DNA from: an uncultured Bacteroidota bacterium
Lineage (GTDB): Bacteria; Bacteroidota; Bacteroidia; Chitinophagales; Chitinophagaceae
Length of the DNA: 13,601 nt
Reading direction: 5' to 3'
NCBI GenBank assembly: GCA_903944755.1
Contig: CAJATB010000061.1
Span: 1 to 13,601, forward strand
Below the pieces are notes generated by a model, which searched no databases, was not told where the DNA came from, and worked only from the letters and a program-made list of their open reading frames with translations. The translations under genes and the position numbers were made by a program. Below are positions 6,068 through 13,350 of this stretch, one piece after another (the first letter of the stretch is position 1; every line of letters begins with the position of its first letter).

Positions 6068-6991
6068 TTAATATTTGTGCGTTTCTATTCCATGCCATAA
6101 ATCAACATAACTAAAGAAGCGCGCTTCAGTTATAATACCCTTTTCTACAGCGGCTTTCACAGCACATCCTGGTTCATTTATATGTTGACAATTATTGAAT
6201 TGACAACCATTCATTCTTTCTCGCATCTCGGGAAAGTATTGCGCTAATTCTTCTTTCTCCATATTTACTAACCCTAATTCGCGCATACCAGGCGTATCAA
6301 TAACCGATCCTCCACTTGGTAAATCATACATTTGCGCAAAGGTGGTGGTGTGCATTCCCTTTCCACTCCAACCACTCACTTCCTGAGTTGACAAATCTAA
6401 ATTGGGAAATAAATAATTAATAAAAGACGACTTCCCCACTCCACTATGACCACTCACTAAAGTAGTCTTATCCCTAAGTATTTCCTTTAATGGATCCAAA
6501 CCCTGTTTCTGTTCAATACTTATTAGGAACACTTTATAACCCACTGCCTCATACATTTCTTTCATGAGGTCATAAATAGCCATTTCACCTGCGCCATATA
6601 TATCGGATTTATTAAAAACAATGATAGCTGGTATATGGAAAGCTTCGCAAGACACTAAAAAACGATCTATAAAGCCTTGAGAGGTTTTAGGTGATTTTAG
6701 GGTTGCCAGTAAAATACTTTGGTCTAAGTTGGAGGCTATAATGTGCTGCTGCCTTTTGTTATGGGGCGATTGTCTGGCAACATAATTGTCCCTATCCAAT
6801 ATTTTGGTAATCATAAGGGTCGGTTGGTCTATTTCGGCCTCATAATGCACCCAATCACCAACGGCAATAGGGTTTGTAGACGTAATATTGTCAAGCTTTA
6901 TCACCCCTTTTATCCTAGCCTGATAAAATACCCCATCTTCCGACTTAACCGAATACCAACTACCTGTAGATTTGTAAATCCTAGCTTTCAT
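6068..6991 (-). CDS. rsgA: Ribosome small subunit-dependent GTPase A
   Basis: RsgA (YjeQ) is a circularly permuted GTPase that checks late 30S subunit maturation. The N-terminal OB-fold spans about residues 1-65. The permuted G motifs appear in the expected order: G4 NKSD (127-130), then G1 GHSGVGKSS (181-189), a switch GMHTTT (212-217) and G3 DTPG (232-235). The C-terminal zinc site is C263, C268, H270 and C276 in CQFNNCQHINEPGC. At 307 aa it is normal length and looks complete. It begins with ATG and is divergent from menG with a 76-bp gap that holds a good Bacteroidota-type promoter. Confidence 0.96.
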   Translation of the reverse strand: MKARIYKSTGSWYSVKSEDGVFYQARIKGVIKLDNITSTNPIAVGDWVHYEAEIDQPTLMITKILDRDNYVARQSPHNKRQQHIIASNLDQSILLATLKSPKTSQGFIDRFLVSCEAFHIPAIIVFNKSDIYGAGEMAIYDLMKEMYEAVGYKVFLISIEQKQGLDPLKEILRDKTTLVSGHSGVGKSSFINYLFPNLDLSTQEVSGWSGKGMHTTTFAQMYDLPSGGSVIDTPGMRELGLVNMEKEELAQYFPEMRERMNGCQFNNCQHINEPGCAVKAAVEKGIITEARFFSYVDLWHGIETHKY

Positions 6992-7003
6992 GAACTACGA
7001 AGA

Positions 7004-7035
7004 TAAAAGTATTTGTTAAGAACACAACGAGTCAA
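7004..7035 (-). promoter_or_regulatory. Candidate Bacteroidota promoter for rsgA
   Basis: On the minus strand a TTG (7035-7033) is followed after 21 nt by TACTTTTA (7011-7004). This matches the Bacteroidota pattern TTG, 17-23 nt, TAnnTTTG at all but the last position. The -7 box ends 12 nt before the rsgA ATG, predicting a very short leader. Confidence 0.4.
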
Positions 7036-7055
7036 AAAAGCACCCACAAATTCAA

Positions 7056-7063
7056 TATCTTTG
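7056..7063 (+). promoter_or_regulatory. -7-like box TATCTTTG immediately before menG
   Basis: This is a perfect match to TAnnTTTG, ending 4 nt before the menG ATG (7068). Transcription from it would begin at or very near the start codon and give a leaderless mRNA. No TTG is found at the right distance upstream, which weakens the call. Confidence 0.3.
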
Positions 7064-7067
7064 CCCC

Positions 7068-7811
7068 ATGAGCAAATATGCACACGACAATATCGTCCCC
7101 TATGGTGAAAGTTCAGCAGAAAAGAAAGAACAAGTGGCCTCCATGTTTGATTCCATCGCAAAAAGATATGATTTTTTAAATCGGTTTCTGAGTCTTGGAA
7201 TAGATAAAGGATGGAGAAAAAAGGCAATCGCAAACTTCGAGGGTAAGAAAATGAATCACCTTTTAGATATTGCAACAGGAACAGCAGACATGGCATTGAT
7301 GGCCTACCAACAAATACAGCCAACTAAAATTACAGGTATAGATATTTCAGAAGGCATGATGCAATATGGACGCATAAAAATTACAGACAAAAAGTTGAAT
7401 GATACTATTCAACTTTCCTTAGGAGACAGTACTGAAATACCTTTTCCAGACAATTCATTTGATGGCGCAATGGTAGCCTTTGGGGTGCGTAATTTTGCTG
7501 ACTTAGAAAAAGGTTTGAAAGAAATAAATCGGGTATTACAAACAGGAAGCAAGCTAGTAATACTAGAATTTTCGCAACCCACTAGTAGTTGGTTCAAGCC
7601 TTTTTACAATTTATATATGAAATGGATTACACCAACAGTAGGCCAATTATTTTCCGGAAATAAGGCGGCTTACGCTTACCTAAATGATAGTGTGATTGCT
7701 TTTCCAGAAGGTCCCGCATTTTTAAAGATATTTGAACAAGCTGGTTTCACTAAAGTTTCCCAACAAAAATTAACCCTAGGCATATGCAGCATTTATTGCG
7801 GAAGCAAATAA
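7068..7811 (+). CDS. menG: Demethylmenaquinone C-methyltransferase
   Basis: MenG (also named UbiE) makes the last methylation of menaquinone, the main respiratory quinone of Bacteroidota, using SAM. It is a 247-aa class I methyltransferase. The UbiE signature YDFLNRFLSLGIDKGWRK is at 34-51, the SAM-binding motif I LLDIATGTADMAL at 65-77, an acidic ribose-binding D92, GVRN at 139-142, and RVLQTGSKLVILEFSQP near 155-171. The length and motifs are complete. The ATG at 7068 gives the usual family N-terminus. It is the first gene of a tight four-gene run; its 3' end overlaps porT by 28 nt. Confidence 0.95.
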   Translation: MSKYAHDNIVPYGESSAEKKEQVASMFDSIAKRYDFLNRFLSLGIDKGWRKKAIANFEGKKMNHLLDIATGTADMALMAYQQIQPTKITGIDISEGMMQYGRIKITDKKLNDTIQLSLGDSTEIPFPDNSFDGAMVAFGVRNFADLEKGLKEINRVLQTGSKLVILEFSQPTSSWFKPFYNLYMKWITPTVGQLFSGNKAAYAYLNDSVIAFPEGPAFLKIFEQAGFTKVSQQKLTLGICSIYCGSK

Positions 7812-8563
7812 TATTAATTGGAATTTTACTCGCGAGTAGCATTTCTGTGTTTGCACAAAACGACGAAATTTTTCAACCAAACCATGATGACTTACCTTAT
7901 TATTTAGGTATGAGTATTGGATTAAGCAACAGCTACTTAAATTATAAAAGAGGTCCAAATTTTTTGTTAGCTACAAACGATGCTGCAAAATATTTATTAC
8001 CACAATCTACACCTTACTTAAACCTAGGTTTAACAGGAACACTTAAATTAACCAATAGAGTATTAATTAGAGTGAACCCCACTTTACTTATTTCAGATAG
8101 CAGGATTGCATTCAAGTATACCACCGATAATTTACAAACCTACACCCCACTTATATCAACAGACGATACACTTTCTTATACTATACCGTCTACTATCATT
8201 GACCTCCCAATTGCATTTAAATTTCAATCAGACAGGTACAATGCTTTTAAGCAATCTGATATGATGAGGCATTATATATTGGCAGGCGCAAAATTTGCAT
8301 TTGACCTTAGTAGTGAAAAAAAGCCAACTAAGGAAGCCCCCACTTTCCCATATGAAAATGAAATCAAAGGAATGGATATGTCCTTAGAACTTGGTCTTGG
8401 TCTTAGTTTTTATTTACGCTATGCTACTATTTCACCCGAACTAAAGTTTAGTTATGGCTTGAGAGACTTAAGAAAAACGGGTTCAATAAAGTATCCATTG
8501 CTTTCTGGAGTAGACAAAGTGACTTCTAATTTTATATATTTTACCATACACATCGAAAACTAG
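7784..8563 (+). CDS. porT: PorT-family outer membrane beta-barrel protein (type IX secretion)
   Basis: PorT/SprT is needed for type IX protein secretion, and in gliding species for motility. The protein has 259 aa. An N-terminal signal peptide ends near residue 25 (IGILLASSISVFAQ). The rest has alternating hydrophobic strands typical of a small outer membrane barrel. Family-like segments are STIIDLPIAFKF, GLGLSFYL, SPELKFSYGL and the terminal strand FIYFTIHIEN. The ATG lies inside the end of menG (28-nt overlap, different frame), which suggests translational coupling. A generic outer membrane barrel of related fold is the alternative, but the STIIDLP, PELKFSYGL and terminal-strand pattern makes PorT more likely. 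Confidence 0.82.
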   Translation: MQHLLRKQIILIGILLASSISVFAQNDEIFQPNHDDLPYYLGMSIGLSNSYLNYKRGPNFLLATNDAAKYLLPQSTPYLNLGLTGTLKLTNRVLIRVNPTLLISDSRIAFKYTTDNLQTYTPLISTDDTLSYTIPSTIIDLPIAFKFQSDRYNAFKQSDMMRHYILAGAKFAFDLSSEKKPTKEAPTFPYENEIKGMDMSLELGLGLSFYLRYATISPELKFSYGLRDLRKTGSIKYPLLSGVDKVTSNFIYFTIHIEN

Positions 8564-8567
8564 AAAA

Positions 8568-9908
8568 ATGAGTAGTTACCTTATTAAAAATACCACAATC
8601 GTAAACGAAGGGAAAAAAGTTAGTGGTGATGTGCTCATTAAAAAAGGAAGGATTGAAAAAATTGCTTCCAGTATTGACACCAAAGAAGCAGTTAAAGAAA
8701 TAGACGGGCAAGGCCAATTTTTACTGCCTGGAGCCATTGACGATCAAGTACATTTTAGAGAACCTGGGTTAACACACAAAGCCAATATATATACAGAAGC
8801 TAAGGCTGCAGTAGCAGGAGGTATTACCAGTTTTATGGAAATGCCCAATACGCAACCGCCCGTCTTTACACAAAGCTTGTTAGAAGACAAATACGCAATT
8901 GGAGCTACTAATTCATTAGCGAACTATTCTTTTTTTATGGGTACTTCTCAAGATAATTTAGAGGAAATACTAAGAACAAACGAGAAAAAAAATGACGTAT
9001 GTGGCGTGAAAATTTTTATGGGATCAAGTACAGGTAATTTATTAGTTGATAACCCCATACAACTTGAAAGAATATTCGAAGGATCAGAATTATTGATTGC
9101 AACACATTGTGAAGAAGAAAGCGTTATAAAAAGAAACAAAGCAGCCTTGGAGGCAGTCAAAGAAAAGCTTGAACCTTCAGACCACCCAATAATCAGAAAT
9201 GAGGAAGCTTGTTTTGAGTCCTCATTTAAAGCCATTCAATTAGCTAAGAAATTTGATGCACGATTACATATACTACATATAAGTACCGCAAAGGAATTAC
9301 AATTATTTTCGAATATGCGTCCATTGGCCGAAAAACGCATCACAGCCGAAGTATGCATTCATCATTTACATTTCACTGCCGACGATTATGCAGCAAAAGG
9401 TAATTTAATTAAGTGCAACCCTGCAATTAAAGCCCCTGAAAATAGGAAAGCTTTATGGGAAGGGCTACTAAATGACCAATTAGATGTTATTGCAACAGAC
9501 CATGCACCACACACATGGGAAGAAAAACAAGTCGAATACATAAATGCATACGCAGGATTGCCCTTAGTACAACACTCCGTAATGTTGATGTTGAAATATG
9601 TAAAAGAAGGGAAATTGAGTATGGAAAAAATGGTGGAGAAAATGAGTCATGCAGTAGCAACTTGTTTCCAAATAAAAGAACGTGGATTTATAAGAGAAGG
9701 TTATCATGCTGACTTGGTGCTTGTACAAGAAAATCCTTATACCATTACAAAAGAAAATATTTTATATAAATGCGGATGGAGTCCTTTAGAAGGAACCACT
9801 TTCCCTTATCAAGTAAACAGCACTTTTATAAATGGCCATTTAGCATACCATTTAGGACAGTTTAATGAAGCACAAAAAGGGGAAAGACTACAATTCAACA
9901 GGGGATAA
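8568..9908 (+). CDS. pyrC: Dihydroorotase, class I amidohydrolase type
   Basis: This enzyme interconverts carbamoyl-aspartate and dihydroorotate, the third step of pyrimidine synthesis. The 446-aa amidohydrolase fold shows IDDQVHFREPG at 57-67, the carboxylated-lysine candidate K148 in GVKIFMGSS, H180 in IATHCEE, H237 in HILHIST, and D311 in ATDHAPH. PNT at 93-95 is the usual substrate-contact motif. The first metal histidine of the HxH motif is replaced by Q60. I recall this as the form found in Bacteroidota dihydroorotases, so I do not take it as inactivation. Allantoinase or hydantoinase are related alternatives, less likely given EMPNT and FREPG. It starts 4 nt after porT and is followed by the MutS-like gene after 14 nt. 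Confidence 0.88.
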   Translation: MSSYLIKNTTIVNEGKKVSGDVLIKKGRIEKIASSIDTKEAVKEIDGQGQFLLPGAIDDQVHFREPGLTHKANIYTEAKAAVAGGITSFMEMPNTQPPVFTQSLLEDKYAIGATNSLANYSFFMGTSQDNLEEILRTNEKKNDVCGVKIFMGSSTGNLLVDNPIQLERIFEGSELLIATHCEEESVIKRNKAALEAVKEKLEPSDHPIIRNEEACFESSFKAIQLAKKFDARLHILHISTAKELQLFSNMRPLAEKRITAEVCIHHLHFTADDYAAKGNLIKCNPAIKAPENRKALWEGLLNDQLDVIATDHAPHTWEEKQVEYINAYAGLPLVQHSVMLMLKYVKEGKLSMEKMVEKMSHAVATCFQIKERGFIREGYHADLVLVQENPYTITKENILYKCGWSPLEGTTFPYQVNSTFINGHLAYHLGQFNEAQKGERLQFNRG

Positions 9909-9922
9909 ATTAACAGTTCGTA

Positions 9923-11239
9923 ATGCAAGTAGATAAAATAACCTTACAAGATATTGGCCTATTTGATAATGAAGAAAGTAAAGGGATTATTTCGCACTTG
10001 AACTATTGCAAAACCAATGGGGGCGTTGCAATTTTTGAAAAGTATTTATCCCAACCACTCTCCAACCATAAAGAAATCCTAAATCGGCAAAAGGCATTGG
10101 CTATATATTTACAGCAATTACCGTTTGGGGCGTCAATGAAAATAACGAATGGCACTACCTTGGTAATAGATAAATTTTTTGAAACGAGTTTTGAAAATAT
10201 ACCTAATAAAATTAGTGCGCTCGGAGCATACTGGTTCCGCTTTTCAAATAAATCCGATTTTTCGTTACTCAAATATTCGGTAGAACACCTTGTCACCTTT
10301 TATCAAAACCTGAATAATTGGGTAGCCCTGTTTGAATTGCAAACCGAAAATGCAATCATAGAAGCATTGGTGCATAAAGTGAAAAGGTTGCTAGCTCACC
10401 CAGCCTTATCGAATATTCATGCTGAATCAGCCCTTAATAACCCTCAGTCAATATTGTCATTGGCCAATTTTTTTATTTACCAATATAGAAACAATACAAG
10501 ATCCCTGCTTGAATGCTATTATGAGATAGACGCTTATTATAGCATGGCCACTGCTATCAAAACTCACCATTTCGAGTTTCCAACTTGGGTAGAAAGTAGC
10601 ACTCCCTTTTTTGAAGTGGAAGCAGCAATACACCCGCTAGTAAAGGACCCAATTCACAATAGTATTACCCTTTCTGATAAGAGCAACTTACTATTTCTTA
10701 CTGGCGCAAACATGGCCGGGAAAAGTACTTTCATTAAAACAATTGGCATTGTATTGTATTTAGCCCATATTGGGATGGGCGCACCGGCAAAAAAAATAAA
10801 GTTATCCTTACTAGATGGGCTTATCACCAACCTTACCATTGCAGATAATGTTGTAAAAGGAGAAAGTTATTTTTTCAATGAAGTGCAAAGAATAAAAAAT
10901 ACAATTGAAAAAATTAGTGACGGAAAAAAGTATTTTGTGTTGATTGACGAACTTTTTAAAGGCACTAATATTCAAGATGCAATGAAATGTAGCATTAAGG
11001 TTATCACAGGTTTACAAAAATCAAGAACCAGTTTGTTTATTATATCTACACACTTATATGAAATAAGCGACGAACTAAAATCATATCCCAATATACAGTT
11101 CAGTTTCTTTGAAACTGAAATAAAAGGGAAAGACTTACTATTCCATTATCAATTAAAAACAGGAATTAGTGCGGATAGAATTGGCTACTTACTATTAGAA
11201 CGCCAAGGAGTGGTCGCAATGCTTGATGCATTAGTTTAA
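9923..11239 (+). CDS. MutS-family ATPase lacking the mismatch-recognition domain
   Basis: This 438-aa protein is about half the size of MutS. The first about 230 residues look like a helical core/lever region. The C-terminal half is a MutS-type ABC ATPase: Walker A GANMAGKST (261-269), the signature region NVVKGESYFFNE (309-320), Walker B YFVLIDELFKGTN (337-349) and the switch STH (375-377). No N-terminal mismatch-binding domain (no FxE motif) and no Smr nuclease domain of MutS2 are visible. Similar short MutS-related proteins occur in Bacteroidota, but I know of no established function. All ATPase motifs are intact, so it is not a decayed mutS. It is the last gene of the menG-porT-pyrC run. 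Confidence 0.85.
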   Translation: MQVDKITLQDIGLFDNEESKGIISHLNYCKTNGGVAIFEKYLSQPLSNHKEILNRQKALAIYLQQLPFGASMKITNGTTLVIDKFFETSFENIPNKISALGAYWFRFSNKSDFSLLKYSVEHLVTFYQNLNNWVALFELQTENAIIEALVHKVKRLLAHPALSNIHAESALNNPQSILSLANFFIYQYRNNTRSLLECYYEIDAYYSMATAIKTHHFEFPTWVESSTPFFEVEAAIHPLVKDPIHNSITLSDKSNLLFLTGANMAGKSTFIKTIGIVLYLAHIGMGAPAKKIKLSLLDGLITNLTIADNVVKGESYFFNEVQRIKNTIEKISDGKKYFVLIDELFKGTNIQDAMKCSIKVITGLQKSRTSLFIISTHLYEISDELKSYPNIQFSFFETEIKGKDLLFHYQLKTGISADRIGYLLLERQGVVAMLDALV

Positions 11240-11301
11240 GCTAATTCAGTATTTATACGCAAATTTTACTACCCTAAGCATCCTAGCTTGCTACCAAAAA
11301 T

Positions 11302-12870
11302 ATGCTCGTTAAAATTAAGGGAAGTGCCTTATTAGGTATTGAAGCTATCACCATAACCATTGAAGTGAATGTGAGTATGGGGCAAGGGTATTGTATTGTT
11401 GGATTACCCGACAATTCAGTGAAAGAAAGTTTGCATAGAACCGAGAGTGCGATAAAAGCAAATGGCTTTCATATGCCAAGGACAAAAGTAGTGGTGAACC
11501 TTTCCCCTGCAGATTTAAAAAAGTCGGGTGCTGCGTTTGATTTACCTATTGCTATTGGCTTATTAGCTGCATCTGAACAATTAACAAGTCAACCATTATT
11601 GCAGGATTATATTATCATGGGTGAACTAGGCTTAGACGGACTTTTGTACCCAATTAAAGGGGTACTTGCTATGGCAATACAAGCCAAGGCCGAAGGTTAC
11701 AAAGGGTTGATACTACCCTGCCAAAATGCGAAAGAAGCGATGATGGTAGGTGGTTTGGAAATTTTTCCTTTTGCCCATTTATTAGAAGTGGTTGAATTCT
11801 TAAGGGACCCTTCCTACCAGCAGGCGCAAAACACAGTGACAACATTCCAAACAAAAAATAATTTAGTTGACAACAATCCTCCGACAACGCCTATTCCTGA
11901 TTTTGAAGACATAAAAGGTCAAGTGCATGCCAAACGTGCACTTGAAATTGCAAGTGCCGGAGGCCATAATATGATAATGATTGGGCCACCGGGTGCAGGG
12001 AAAACCTTATTAGCCCGAAGTATTGTTTCAATTTTACCCCCTTTATCTACAATGGAGGCATTAGAGACAACTCAAATTTACAGCGTTTCTGGAAAACTAA
12101 ATATGCACCATGAATTACAAAGCCAAAGACCGTTTCGCCATCCACACCACACGCTTTCCTCAATTGCCATGATAGGTGGCGGGAGTAATCCGCAGCCAGG
12201 AGAAATTTCACTAGCACATAATGGCGTATTGTTTTTAGACGAACTTCCAGAGTTTAACAGGGGCGTAATGGAAGTGCTAAGACAGCCCATGGAAGAAGGA
12301 GTAGTATGTATAGCTAGGGCTAAAATGAGTATTAGTTACCCAGCTAGCTTTATGCTTATAGCATCCATGAATCCATGTCCTTGTGGATATTATAACCATC
12401 CAAAAAAGGAATGTACTTGTAGTACTACTAGTATTCAAAAATATCTACATAAAATTTCTGGCCCACTTTTAGATAGGATCGACTTACATATTGAAGTCGC
12501 CCCAGTAAGCTATGAGGATTTAAGGGACCAACAGAAGGCTGAATGTTCCGCAATAATTGCATTAAGTGTAAAAAAAGCAAGGGCTATCCAAACGGAACGT
12601 TTCAAAAACAGTAAAGGCGTGTATACTAATGCGCAAATGAGTGGAAAACAACTTAGCCAATCATGTACTATTTCCAAAGACGGAGAAGTTTTGCTTAAAA
12701 AAGCAATGGAACAATTTCAATTAAGCGCAAGGGCCTTTGACAGAATTATAAAAGTGAGTAGGACTATCGCAGATTTAGCAGGGAGCGATTTGATACAAAT
12801 ACACCATATAAGCGAAGCGATTCAGTATCGAACACTTGACAGGTCAAGTTGGGGGAAATTTAAAGCATGA
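11302..12870 (+). CDS. YifB/ComM-family AAA+ ATPase (Mg-chelatase-like)
   Basis: ComM-type helicases promote branch migration during integration of foreign DNA in natural transformation; the role in Bacteroidota is less studied. The 522-aa protein has an N-terminal ChlI-like domain (about 1-165), the AAA+ core with Walker A GPPGAGKT (228-235) and Walker B GVLFLDELPEF (309-319), and a Cys cluster C359, C361, C371, C373 that may bind zinc. A likely arginine-finger region SGPLLDRID (386-394) and a C-terminal helical domain follow. Length and motif order are standard. It starts 62 nt after the MutS-like gene, so it may share that transcript or have its own promoter. It converges with the CoA-binding gene with an 11-bp gap. 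Confidence 0.93.
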   Translation: MLVKIKGSALLGIEAITITIEVNVSMGQGYCIVGLPDNSVKESLHRTESAIKANGFHMPRTKVVVNLSPADLKKSGAAFDLPIAIGLLAASEQLTSQPLLQDYIIMGELGLDGLLYPIKGVLAMAIQAKAEGYKGLILPCQNAKEAMMVGGLEIFPFAHLLEVVEFLRDPSYQQAQNTVTTFQTKNNLVDNNPPTTPIPDFEDIKGQVHAKRALEIASAGGHNMIMIGPPGAGKTLLARSIVSILPPLSTMEALETTQIYSVSGKLNMHHELQSQRPFRHPHHTLSSIAMIGGGSNPQPGEISLAHNGVLFLDELPEFNRGVMEVLRQPMEEGVVCIARAKMSISYPASFMLIASMNPCPCGYYNHPKKECTCSTTSIQKYLHKISGPLLDRIDLHIEVAPVSYEDLRDQQKAECSAIIALSVKKARAIQTERFKNSKGVYTNAQMSGKQLSQSCTISKDGEVLLKKAMEQFQLSARAFDRIIKVSRTIADLAGSDLIQIHHISEAIQYRTLDRSSWGKFKA

Positions 12871-12881
12871 GCAATAAGAAC

Positions 12882-13247
12882 TTAATATTGCCCCGTCTTC
12901 AATAACACCAATGTACAAGCTTTCATTGTTTGGATGCCTTTTTGCTTAGCTAACCCTTCTAATTCCGGGTTTTCGGTACCTGGATTGAATATAATACGGC
13001 GCGGCGTTAATGCTAAAATCGCATCGTAATAAGCTAATTGCGCTTCCGGACCAACATATAATGTTACGGTGTCTATAGTGCCATTTGCAGGCCAAATATT
13101 TTGAATAGGCAAAGCGTCAATAAACCCTTTCTTAATTCCAAAAGGATAAACAGAATATTCTTTTTCATTTAGCAACTTAGTTGCTAAGTAACTATACCTT
13201 TCTGTGTTTGGAGATGCCCCCAAAACTAGCGTGACTGGAGATTTCAT
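12882..13247 (-). CDS. Small CoA-binding (Rossmann-fold) domain protein
   Basis: This 121-aa protein matches the CoA_binding_2/YccU family: a stand-alone Rossmann domain related to the nucleotide-binding part of succinyl-CoA synthetase. The glycine-containing first loop with ERYSY is at 10-20 (GASPNTERYSY), followed by a Tyr-Pro-Phe-Gly strand (34-37), FNPGTENPEL (87-96), and C111 in ACTLVLL. No partner catalytic domain is present. The ligand is CoA by family, not shown by sequence alone, and its cellular role is unknown. The start at 13247 is the first ATG with the family N-terminus. A TAGTTTTG box ends 4 nt upstream of that ATG. Confidence 0.88.
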   Translation of the reverse strand: MKSPVTLVLGASPNTERYSYLATKLLNEKEYSVYPFGIKKGFIDALPIQNIWPANGTIDTVTLYVGPEAQLAYYDAILALTPRRIIFNPGTENPELEGLAKQKGIQTMKACTLVLLKTGQY

Positions 13248-13251
13248 GCTA

Positions 13252-13259
13252 CAAAACTA
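13252..13259 (-). promoter_or_regulatory. -7-like box TAGTTTTG immediately before the CoA-binding gene
   Basis: Read on the minus strand this is a perfect TAnnTTTG, ending 4 nt before the ATG at 13247, the same geometry as at menG. A leaderless transcript would follow. No TTG lies at the expected -33 distance. Confidence 0.3.
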
Positions 13260-13285
13260 TTATAAAAAATTATACCGATTTTATT

Positions 13286-13312
13286 TTGTTACAATAAAAG
13301 AATGTAATTTTA
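13286..13312 (+). promoter_or_regulatory. Possible promoter of the H1-like gene
   Basis: A TTG (13286-13288) is followed after 16 nt by TAATTTTA (13305-13312), one mismatch from TAnnTTTG and one nt shorter than the usual spacer range. This would give a leader of roughly 33 nt. The region 13248-13350 is extremely AT-rich, so chance matches are likely. Confidence 0.25.
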
Positions 13313-13350
13313 TAAAAATAAACTTTACTAACTAAATTAAAATAACCTTT

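Noticed and set aside
6988..7323. 111-aa minus-strand open frame over the start of menG
   Set aside because: It is antisense to the clear UbiE signature and has no domain; it also covers the rsgA promoter region.
12340..12430. Cys cluster in YifB as a novel zinc insertion
   Set aside because: The NPCPCGYY...C-x-C arrangement is usual for the YifB/ComM family, so it is not unusual here.
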